From Sthenelais limicola (taxonomy: Eukaryota; Annelida; Polychaeta; Phyllodocida; Sigalionidae), in contig OW804102.1 in assembly GCA_942159475.1 (NCBI GenBank), positions 28,464,873 through 28,528,872 of the forward strand: 64,000 nt of DNA. The letters run 5' to 3'. Under the pieces are notes generated by a model that was given only the letters and a program-made list of their open reading frames with translations, did not search any database and had not been told where the DNA came from. How positions within the stretch are numbered: position 1 is the stretch's first letter; each line of letters opens with the position of its first letter. The translations under genes were made by a program, and so were the position numbers. This document shows positions 55,488 through 64,000 of the stretch, piece by piece.

Positions 55488-55642
55488 ACATCAAATGTTC
55501 CACCAGCTCCAACCGCTAAACACAGCATATGTCAGCTAGGATGGAAACGATTACATGGATGGAAGTAGCATTGTAATCATCACAGGCTGCAGAGTGGGAA
55601 CATAAGCACAACTACTAAGTTACTTCTCATGATTCTCTATCC

Positions 55643-55685
55643 CCTCTCCCCCTCCTCCCCCTCCTCCCCCTCCTCCCCCTCCTTC
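55643..55685 (+). repeat. (CTCCTCCCC)n run
   Basis: CCCCTCCTCCCCCTCCTCCC-type repeat, short and pyrimidine-only. Confidence 0.8.
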
Positions 55686-55872
55686 CCTTCATATACTCTA
55701 CCCTGAGACGTATCTGTCTGTGATCTGAGCTCTACTAATCAGCAGTTGGAGATCTGTGTGACCATGGTTTCTATAGGGCCTATCACTTGACAGCCTGCCG
55801 TACTGATTATACCCACCCGTGGTTTCCAATGCCTAGTCAGTATGTAGGCGATGTTTTTGGACAACGGTTTGT

Positions 55873-56242
55873 GATGTGTTACACGAAAATGAGTCACAAG
55901 TCACAAAAGATGGATTTTGAGATTCCATCATATTCGAAAAGGTGAAATGAAGCCGATTCCAATGATAGTAAACAGTAAGACATCTCATGAATATTTCTAT
56001 ATTTTGAATTTTTATTTTCGAAAACAAAGTCAATTACTAGTAAAGTTGCTAAATATACTCTATAGGATGACCTTAAAAATCCATGTATTTATTTGATACA
56101 CTGTCTTGAAATTTGGTATTCATACGACTGGACGCTCATAATAACCCAAACATGAGAACGTTCCTATAAAGAGATCCTGCGAATAAAAAAACTTTGAAAA
56201 ATATAAATTTAGCGATTTGTGACTCATTTTCCTGTAACACGT
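55873..56242 (+). mobile_element. M3 MITE copy
   Basis: GATGTGTTACACGAAAATGA, then GTCACAAGTCACAAAA, to GCGATTTGTGACTCATTTTC and CTGTAACACG. Confidence 0.8.
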
Positions 56243-56861
56243 TTTGTAATTTCGGCGCTGCAAGACATCAGATTACAAGGAAACGGTCTCCGTGCATTTA
56301 TTTTTAGAAAGATGGAAAGTGTTGCTAGAACTGATGTGTATATGTGAGTTGGTGTGACATAAACTATTGTACTGGTTACATGAATGATATACTTGACTTG
56401 TCGTTCACGTATTTTTTTTGTTTTTTTTAAAAACATATTTTATTTCGACAAACAATTCCACACAGGTGGTACGTTTCAAGACATCGAAAACGATATGTAA
56501 TGAACCCATATAAAGAAAATGAATATTATCATTATAAGAGAGTTTTCAAAATTATACAAGATGGTGTTCCGCAGTGCATTGCTATAATGCAGTATGCTTA
56601 TGATGAATGTTAACGAAATAGTTGGTGAACTGGAGTTGAGATGGTTTGGAGGCTATATTTTTGAAGGTCGTATATAACGCAGGTAAAAAAATGAATATAT
56701 TTGACTAATTGTAGGAGAATCTACCGGACCATGCTAATAATCAAATGCTACCCTCCATAACGACAATATCGCGTATCTTTCAGAGTTGTTGCACATGCAA
56801 CGAAAACACCGAACACGATAGTAATTCTATCTGTGGAAATATTCAAAGGTTTCTTTGAGAC

Positions 56862-56900
56862 ATTATCAACTGACGAAGGCCACTGCCCGGTCGAAACGTG
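56862..56900 (+). ncRNA. Hammerhead-like CTGACGA...GAAAC motif
   Basis: CTGACGA-AGGCCACTGCCCGGTC-GAAAC-GTG keeps the two core segments at plausible spacing. Stem I is not evident. Probably a Penelope-related relic. Confidence 0.3.
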
Positions 56901-57157
56901 TTATCGCAATGTATCAAGACACGCCAAATTATAAGCAATATACCGAAATATTGATGGTTGGGATGTTTTCCCCCAGTAGTTATGTTTCGTTGGAATGTTA
57001 AAAAGAATAGAACACAAAGGATTAATGCCAAAATATATGTCTGGTTCAGAATAGTATAAGAGATCTGACTGAGCAGGTTATGACTTAGGATGACGACTGA
57101 TAGCGTGTCGCGGACCTATAAGATAACAAAAAAGCTGCCTATTTCTCCTGTTTGCTG

Positions 57158-57245
57158 ATTGGACCATTTAGACAGCGTCTACATATTGCTATGGTAACCA
57201 TTAGGAAGCCACTTTCATCTTCCTCTCCGGTGTCCTTCCGGTCCC
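57158..57245. promoter_or_regulatory. CCAAT, X-box-like and ETS motifs clustered
   Basis: ATTGG at 57158, TTGCTATGGTAACC at 57186-57199 (reverse GGTTACCATAGCAA, one base from the X-box consensus) and CTTCCGG near 57235. This mirrors the CCAAT/X-box pair at 53.2 kb. No exon is recognised next to it. Confidence 0.3.
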
Positions 57246-57710
57246 TCTGGTTATAAGTACTGGAAAGAAAGTTGTCTGTGTGTAACTGTACTTTATTATA
57301 CCTCGGCATATGTATGAGGTGTCCTATGAACATGGGGCAATAACATATATGAATATTTTACACATACAGTCAAAAATATAATTTGTTTTTACTTTTGACT
57401 TTGAGATTCAGAATCAGATCCGAAGGTTTTCATTTCAATGTTCTTCTTTGTATTAGATTATGTATACTTTCAGGGAGTGTTACCCCATATTATATTATAA
57501 ATAGCGTAGACATATATAGTTGAGACTCTACTAAACTTAAAGGTATACAGGACCATCTGTACACACGCCCCTATGCGGCTCCTAGTTGTACATATAATGA
57601 CCAGTGGTCGTTTTAAGGGTGAAATCTTCAGAAAATGTGACAAGTCCTAATTTCATTGATCATTTATCTCTGAGAGTATTAAGTTCCCAGTGTTGGGATA
57701 CAACAGCTAT

Positions 57711-57838
57711 ATGGGTGAAATTGCCAGAACATGTACAATTCGACTTCACCAATCCTCTCAAATATCCCTAATTTAAGACAAAAGTAAGGTTCAAAATTCA
57801 GTTCAACATAAACAAACAGGTTGTTTGAATCAAGGCAA
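57711..57838 (-). mobile_element. M1 MITE copy 21, left part (interrupted)
   Basis: ATGGGTGAAATTGCCAGAAC to TTGTTTGAATCAAGGCAA. The rest resumes at 58375 after an inserted LINE tail. Confidence 0.82.
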
Positions 57839-58374
57839 AATAAGATAAGATAAGATACTAATTTATTTATCGAGATTCTCAATGTACATTAAAGAACAGA
57901 CGATGCAAATAAAACATATAAATGGATAACACAGGTATGTCGACATCTAGATAAAATCCAGCTCTCCCAGCCACTACCTTTACTTAATACAGAGTGTTGT
58001 AATTTAGAATACGAATCAATTTATTATTACATCATCTCATTACTAGTGGTGATGTATTACAGGACACAAGATAAACGAAGAGATAAATGAGAAAGGATCT
58101 ACGTTGACATAGGCCTAGTATAATGGTAAATACAGTAAAAAAAAATGATAAAATTCACCAGAGTACAGTAGATCAAGGCATTACCACTGTGTGGGTGTTT
58201 ATTCACTTGGGTAGTGTAACCGTGTAGAGTGAGTCAGCAGTTTATTATTAGTATTATTGCCAACTATTTCATATTACGTTCTCAATAATTTCTGAGTTCT
58301 TTTCTAGTCTCCAGCTTGTGTGCTGCAGTGGGTAGTGAGTTCCATGTTGATTTGGCTTTAAAGATGAAACTATT
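57839..58374 (-). mobile_element. 5'-truncated LINE inserted in MITE copy 21
   Basis: The minus strand begins with RT C-terminal coding: SFIFKAKSTWNSLPTAAHKL, then ETRKELRNY and a stop at 58284-58282. About 440 nt of 3'UTR follow, then a (TTATC)n tail at about 57855-57839. KAKSTWNSLP matches KASSAWNSLP of the LINE at 4.9 kb. The microsatellite tail is the style of CR1/L2-like non-LTR elements. Confidence 0.78.
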
Positions 58375-58485
58375 TTCAAATATACTCAGATATATCTAGT
58401 ATTGACCATTTTTCAGACTAATTTAGCAGAATTCACTAAATGTGTAGAGCAGCCAAAAAGTCCATTTTCTGACGATCTGACCCAT
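58375..58485 (-). mobile_element. M1 MITE copy 21, right part
   Basis: TCAAATATACTCAGATATAT to TTTTCTGACGATCTGACCCA. It joins the left part exactly where the consensus continues (CAAGGCAAtatCAAATATA). Confidence 0.82.
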
Positions 58486-59037
58486 ACGTACAAAGATAGG
58501 GCGGTGGCCCCCCAAGTCTCCCAAGTCTCAGTATTGTCTCATTCAAAAGTTATTTCCATTATTTTCACACAGGCCATCTCATGGCCATGACAAATGAAAA
58601 TGTGGGAAGTACACTCCGGATTATATTGATGCAAAGGCGGCATCCGCTGATGATGACACTCCATGTAAACCAGTTAAAAGTATGTGCAAGGACAAATATG
58701 AACGGGTGAATAGGTGACTTGAATGGGTTGTAGGTACAGCTAGGTAGCAGGCAGACTGGCTGCCACTAAAAGTGTACAAGATGGTCAAATTTAGAGCTCT
58801 CCAACTTTGTTTTAGCATGGCAAGATATGCTCTTTTTTGTATTAGTCTAATATAGTCCGGCAGTGGAATGGCAAATTTTGGCCTAAACCTGAAATCCCGG
58901 ATAAAGTTTTTTCTCTCTTGATTTATCATCTATGGGGTCCCTATATCACATTCTTGTCTGATGTGAAGTTCCTGATCTTGAGCAATTTGAGATATTCAAG
59001 ATGGATGCCATCAAACATGTCAAATCTGTAAATTTAA
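58486..59037. other. No recognised gene
   Basis: The 102-codon minus frame at 58929-58621 has no motif or splice context and is not called. Confidence 0.45.
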
Positions 59038-59350
59038 ACTGGCATATCTCTGCTTCGAATGGGGCTAGGAATATGTTCCAAGTGTCTAAATGTATGTTTC
59101 ATTAGCCTATAAATGTAATACAGTCATTAAAAAAATCATTGACCAAACAATTTCCAATGAAAATTGCATTATGTAGTAAAATAATTTAATTTGGCCGCAA
59201 CCGATCCAGCAAATCTGTCAACAGGCTTATCTCTGCTTCTAATGGGGCTAGGAATACATTCTAGGTACCTAAATGTATGTTTTGGTAGCCTACAAATGCA
59301 ATACAGTCATTAAATAAATCATTGGCACAACAGTTTCCAATGGCAGTTGT
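59038..59350. repeat. Two tandem diverged units, 183-bp period
   Basis: TATCTCTGCTTCGAATGGGG at 59045 and TATCTCTGCTTCTAATGGGG at 59228. Each is followed by CTAAATGTATGTTT, then AATACAGTCATTAAA and CAATTTCCAATG or an equivalent. Confidence 0.7.
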
Positions 59351-59698
59351 TGGGGCTCCACTGAAACTGCACTGATGCTACCTATTGTATAGGGAGATGA
59401 GGCATAGAGGCTGTGACAGTATGACTGGCTGAAGGTGGCTCATAGTGTGCCCACCTCAGGGAACAGCCTGGATACAATGAGATGTGACATATACACACAG
59501 CTAGCCCCGCTCTACTGATGGCTGACAAGTGGTCTCAGGCTAGAGGGCAGTATCCTCGCCCTCCAGCCAGTCATACAGCAGACCTTGTATGACGGGTATA
59601 CAGGGAGGCAGGCCAATGTGCCTAATTTATGCATACATTCACTTCTTACCAACATCTGTAAAAGACAGTGAATATCCTATATGGTAATACTTAAGTTA

Positions 59699-59905
59699 CT
59701 CCTATGGCTTCAAATACTTATGCTACTTCAATGGCTTTCAAAACTTAACCTTCTCCCATGGGTTTCAATACTTAAGCTACTCCCATGGCTTTCAATACTT
59801 AAGCTACTCCCATGGCTTCTAATACTTAACCTTCTCCCATGGGTTTCAATACTTAACCAGCTCCTATGGCTTTCAAAACTTAACCAGCTCCTATGGCTTT
59901 TGATA
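59699..59905. repeat. 27-bp minisatellite, 8 units
   Basis: The ATGG anchors fall at 59704, 59731, 59758, 59785, 59812, 59839, 59866 and 59893. The unit is like CTCCCATGGCTTTCAATACT, then TAAGCTA. As 27 is a multiple of three, it gives repetitive open frames on both strands that are not genes. Confidence 0.85.
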
Positions 59906-59956
59906 CAGTGTCTTCCACATAGATATGGGAAATACAAAGCCTGGAGCCTGTTGCCT

Positions 59957-60326
59957 AAAGGCTGGGTTCCACTGGCCGGCTACTACTCCTGCTACTCCTC
60001 CCGTTTCTTTGACACCCTATTGCTCTTGCTTCTTTAGAAGCGGGATGGGTTAACTGCAAGCAACTGAAGGTATACCAGAATAGGTGCTATTGCCCTGCTA
60101 CTTCCACCGCTACTTCTACTGCTACATAGAACTTTGGGCAGACAACATTTTATTTTCACATGGATATGAACGCATCAAGTAACATGAGGGGTAGCGTAGA
60201 GTGGTGCCAGTGCCCCGCTTCAGCCCCCGCTACTTCTCGCTACCTCCCGCTTCTGCTCCCACTTTTATCATCAAGAAGTGGGAGCAGTAGCGGGAGAAGT
60301 AACCGACCAGTGGAAACCAGCTTTAA
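59957..60326. mobile_element. GGGTTCCACTGG foldback element E, ~370 bp
   Basis: AAAGGCTGGGTTCCACTGGC is mirrored by CCAGTGGAAACCAGCTTT. The inside is rich in GCTACTNCTCCCGCT and its complement AGTAGCGGGAGAAGT. It is the same family as 23109-23635. Confidence 0.72.
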
Positions 60327-60329
60327 GAC

Positions 60330-61815
60330 AACCTTACTTAATATTTTCCATCCAAAGATTTACGTGTTAGAAAGGGGATGGTGGTACAAAGCATGATGGG
60401 AAGATTACAAGCATAATGGAACCCACGGTGATATTCACTTTTAAAAATCCACTGCTCCTTAGCTTGGCTTACTTATATATGTAAATGAGGGGCACCTGCT
60501 GGAAGTCTTTTGGATCTCTATTGGAACTAACCCTTAGACGAAATCCTTCTATCCAAGTGTACCACACCCAACTTTCACTTTAATGTATGTATAATATGGT
60601 AATTCTAACGGCTGTGGCTATAATATTAAGGTATTATATGACCAGTCTTGTCTCCCTGGAGGGCTGGTGTACAGGGGGGAGGGAAGGCTCTGTATGAGAG
60701 GGACACATATGTGTGTAAAGTTACATCCCTAAAGACCCTCAGGGTGGAGGCATACCTTTATAGTGTCCATCATGTAGACAAGTGTGGGAATAACTATATA
60801 TAATGGGTTTGGGGTGCAGAGAAACTGAGCGAGGAATGGGAGGAGGGCAGAGGGGATGAAGGAGGTTTGAAAGATGTTGAGGGAAATGGATTGAAGGAGA
60901 AAGGTGTGAAAAAGTAGAGTATGGACGGTAGGGCATAAGTGGGGCATGGTGAGAAGTAAGTGGAGACAGTCATGAATAGATTATGGCAAATTAATAGGTT
61001 GATTTTTAGGGAAAATGTACAATAGTTCTGATTAAAATATCAACTGCATCAGAATCGATATACCAAGCTATATTCCTTTACCTGCCTTAACTGAATTATT
61101 TCCACCAGAGAACTAAGTTTCATTCGTTGTTGTTTTAATTTATATTTATGTTGTACCTAATGCAATAGGTCACCAGAGTGCTTCTGTAGCTGCTTTCAAA
61201 ACTCGCTCTTTTGGGAATAGAATGCATTAGATTTCTGCCAGGGAATATATATATTCAACAACAGTGTTTTTAAGAGGAACAGCCTTTGTTAGCAGCTGCA
61301 AGGTAAGTTGAGATAAGCTCTTCAGAAACCTTTTATCCTAGGAGTATTTTAATGCAACTTAGGATGGCAGTAGAATATATGAACTTCAGAATGATACCTG
61401 GTTGATAAAGACCTATTATATATATATAAATTTCATTTCCATTTCAAATACAATTACATCTCGGAAATTGGCTACGACGTTCTGTGCTAACACAGTTCTT
61501 CCAAGAAGGCTTTAATAAAAATAAATAGATAAAATAAACGAACAATGTCTACATCTTAACATTCATTTTGACCCCTACTAATACACTATACCTATTTAAT
61601 TATAAGTTTCAAAGTTTCACCTCTTCTACACACAATGTCTTAATGCCTTCCCCTTCTTGGTTAGTTATACTTTATACAAATGTCATAACATCTCCTTTCA
61701 TTAATATTTCTATTAAGATCCGACTAACCTATTACTGCTATGTATGAAGCAGGAATAACAAAAACCTACAATGTGAACTGTTTAGTGAACATGACACTCA
61801 CACCTCGCACTCACA
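60330..61815. other. No recognised gene
   Basis: The frames at 60729-60947 on the minus strand have no motif. The rest is AT-rich. Confidence 0.45.
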
Positions 61816-61816
61816 C

Positions 61817-62090
61817 CATATCTGAGTATATTCGGTATTGTGTTGGTAATGAATTTCTTTTTGGCTGAACTGTGTTTTGAACCTCATTACAATGGCTGAT
61901 TGTTACTCCTATAAACTTGTTACGAACGTGTCCAGTAGGGCTTGAAATCCTCCCAACTCTGGGGAGCTTGACCCACTGACACTGTCATCCAGTCAAAATA
62001 AAAGTAACAACAACAACAACAATCTTGAGTTTGGGATATTTGATAAAGTTGGTGAAGGCGAATTGTACATTTTCTGACGATCTGACCCAT
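61817..62090 (+). mobile_element. M1 MITE copy 22, left end lost, interrupted by a retroelement tail
   Basis: ATATCTGAGTATATTCGGTA to TTTGAACCTCATT is followed by ~135 bp of foreign DNA. It then resumes TTGAGTTTGGGATATTTGAT to CTGACGATCTGACCCAT. The insert (about 61888-62021) ends AATAAAAGTAACAACAACAA, a plus-oriented retroelement 3' end with a (CAA)n tail. Confidence 0.75.
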
Positions 62091-62395
62091 ATATCTGTTA
62101 TGCAGGTGAAATGGTTAGTTATTGATATATAAGCATGTATGAAGACCTGTATATAAAACATCTTGTATGCGGTGTAAGGCTACATATACATGCAGGAAAT
62201 ATTGTTGACTATTCCATATTTTATTGTTCTTGTGTAAATTGTGCATGACAGTGCCTGCGACAATGTATAAAATTAAATAAGTATTGCATTGTATATTGTT
62301 TATTTCCTAAAACAGCACATGATAAAAATATAGATAATTTACGTCGAAAATGGGCCTGTCATTTCTGTGGCAGCCATATCTCTTCCAGAGGGTCC

Positions 62396-63278
62396 CTAAA
62401 GTGGTGAATACATAGTCAAGATTTGGGGGCCGATTTGGCATCCACGATCCGTCGTACGATTTGGAATTGTCCATTTGAGATCGTACATCAGATCGTGGGT
62501 CCCAAATCATGCCAAATGCCCTACACATGCACGATTTAGCGCCGATTTAGCGCCGATTCAGCGCCGATTTGGATGTACGATTCATCGTAGGTGGAAAAAA
62601 TGGTCTTCTGCGATTTCAAATCAAATCGCCGCTGCTTCTACGATTAATCGTCAATGTGTAGAGAGTGCTGCAATTTACCGTAGACCTTTATGATGGGGTC
62701 TACGATAAATCGTAGGTGCTTCTACGATTTTCGAATAAATCCGAAACTCGTAGGTCTATCTGCGATCTGGCAATATAAAAGAATTGGATTATTTATAATT
62801 TTACTTTGAAATGCTATAACTTCACTAATTCTTGGAGGATCAACACACTTTTTTCACTTTTATAATGCAGAGTTCCCCTTCTACACATGTCGACATTAGG
62901 TCTCATTCTTTTCATATTTTATTTTATTTTATTCGATAATTAAAAAGAGAAAAAAACACCAGAAAATCGGTGATGTGTCACAGGAAAATGAGCAACGTTA
63001 TACTTTATTTATTTTTACAGTCTTTTACTTTCTTGTTTGCTTCTAGGGTCCTTTTTTAAAACTATTTTCTCAGATCTATATTCCAGAATCGCAGATCAAA
63101 AGACTGCCAACCCATCCACAATTTCACTTTTTACTCACAATTTCACTTTTTTCTCCATATCGTGCATGTATAGGTCCAAAAATAGGCACGATTTCAGGCA
63201 AATAAGCACCCACGATTAATCGTAGATTCTGAAATCGTGTCTGATTTCCAAATCGTGACTGTGTATTCACCGCTTTAG
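62396..63278. mobile_element. ~0.88-kb foldback element F, CGATTAATCG-rich
   Basis: The ends are inverted: CTAAAGTGGTGAATACATAG and CTGTGTATTCACCGCTTTAG, continuing to GATTTGG (28 bp, 3 mismatches). The arms repeat GCCGATTTAGC, CTACGATTAATCGTAG and AATCGTAG words. A short M3-like fragment (GATGTGTCACAGGAAAATGA at about 62970) is inside. Confidence 0.7.
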
Positions 63279-63279
63279 A

Positions 63280-63830
63280 CTAGACTTTTAATTTACATTT
63301 TACGGTATATAGAGGTATAAAGTGACTAGTTACCTACACTAGGCCTACTGCAATGGGATGCAATAGCTATATCTTTATCAAGGTGGGACCCATGGTATTG
63401 GGTTTCCTTGTGTATATTGTAGTGTGTCCATGTAGTATTGTTCAGAAAGAGCCGGATGCCCTATCTCTACAATAGATGGTAGTATACTACCCTCTGAGCG
63501 AGCCAGTAGTGACAGACAAGGTTCAAGAGCTGAACTAGAAACAGTTTACAAGAGAAAGTCGAATTAAGGGCCTCTCCCAAGACCATTGTTGTATTTGAAT
63601 AAATTGAGAATCTGTGTAAGTGAACTATCGATGGAACTATCTGCTCTTTCCATTTCCATACAATGTTATGATCTAAAACCTCATAAAACATGTTAATAAT
63701 TTCTGCCAGACTGAGATATAATCATTGGATTCCTCCGCTAAACTATTGTCAACATGGGAAGGAGGACATTACAATCCTCTATGTAACATAATTGTGCACA
63801 ATCCGTGCTGGACTGATTCTTATAGGGGAG
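63280..63830. other. No recognised gene
   Basis: One 74-codon minus frame has no recognisable motif. I see nothing else. Confidence 0.4.
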
Positions 63831-64000
63831 TTGCATGTGCCACTGTGTATGTCTGTTACAGTGCACCTTGGGTTGGATTCTGATGAAATCTGACATGTAT
63901 ATATATTTGGCAACATTTTTATCGAAAAATTACAAGAATGTTTTCACCAATATCACCACTTTTATCTATGCAAACAAATGCATGATGTGAGAGATGGGGA
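63831..64000 (+). mobile_element. M2 MITE copy f, cut by window end
   Basis: TATAGGGGAGTTGCATGTGC, then ACTGTGTATGTCTGTTACAG, through to ATGCATGATG. The right half lies beyond the window. Confidence 0.8.

Noticed and set aside
59360..59620. GC-richer stretch as a coding exon
   Set aside because: All frames tried on both strands meet stops within 25-40 codons and none shows a known motif.

Overview
This is eukaryotic, almost certainly metazoan, nuclear DNA. It is AT-rich, with GT-AG introns, dense microsatellites and many families of terminal-inverted-repeat (TIR) elements and truncated retroelements. I see no bacterial-style operons. The species cannot be fixed from the sequence; the gene family and repeat style suggest a marine or other invertebrate.

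Two tandem, diverged paralogues of a methylthioribose-kinase-like (APH-fold) small-molecule kinase lie on the minus strand. Copy A (27975 down to 11866) can be assembled end to end: eight coding exons, open and in phase, giving 385 aa with a glycine loop, a catalytic HND motif and a DFE motif. Copy B (6729 down to 502, continuing off the left edge) shows its first four coding exons, with the same intron positions and phases as A, but its glycine loop has lost both glycines. In both copies the ATG lies 3-4 nt after a good splice acceptor, which suggests a conserved 5'UTR intron. Several splice donors are abutted by transposable elements.

The introns and the 36 kb to the right are mostly mobile DNA. 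At least 22 copies of a ~240-bp MITE begin GGGTCAGAT. Six copies of a ~345-bp MITE begin AATAGGGGA. Other families are a ~400-bp GATGTGTTACAGG element, a ~110-bp palindromic MITE and a pogo/Tigger-like MITE. Several larger foldback elements have arms saturated with their own short self-complementary word (3774-5435, 15200-16062, 18880-22961, 62396-63278). The 18880-22961 element has perfect 16-bp TIRs, a 7-bp target duplication and a core of 30-bp palindromic satellite between complementary arms. A 4.3-kb DNA transposon (about 30012-34315) carries ~0.8-1-kb TIRs built of 154-bp subrepeats around a decayed ORF. A 2.2-kb element (23650-25858) repeats an exact 20-mer four times. Non-LTR retrotransposon 3' ends with microsatellite tails, and Penelope-type hammerhead-like motifs, also occur.

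Right of 28 kb I find no gene I can name: only one orphan exon candidate (41615-41729) and a few promoter-like motif clusters (37.8, 47.9, 53.2 and 57.2 kb). Coordinates of decayed repeats are approximate by several bases to tens of bases.
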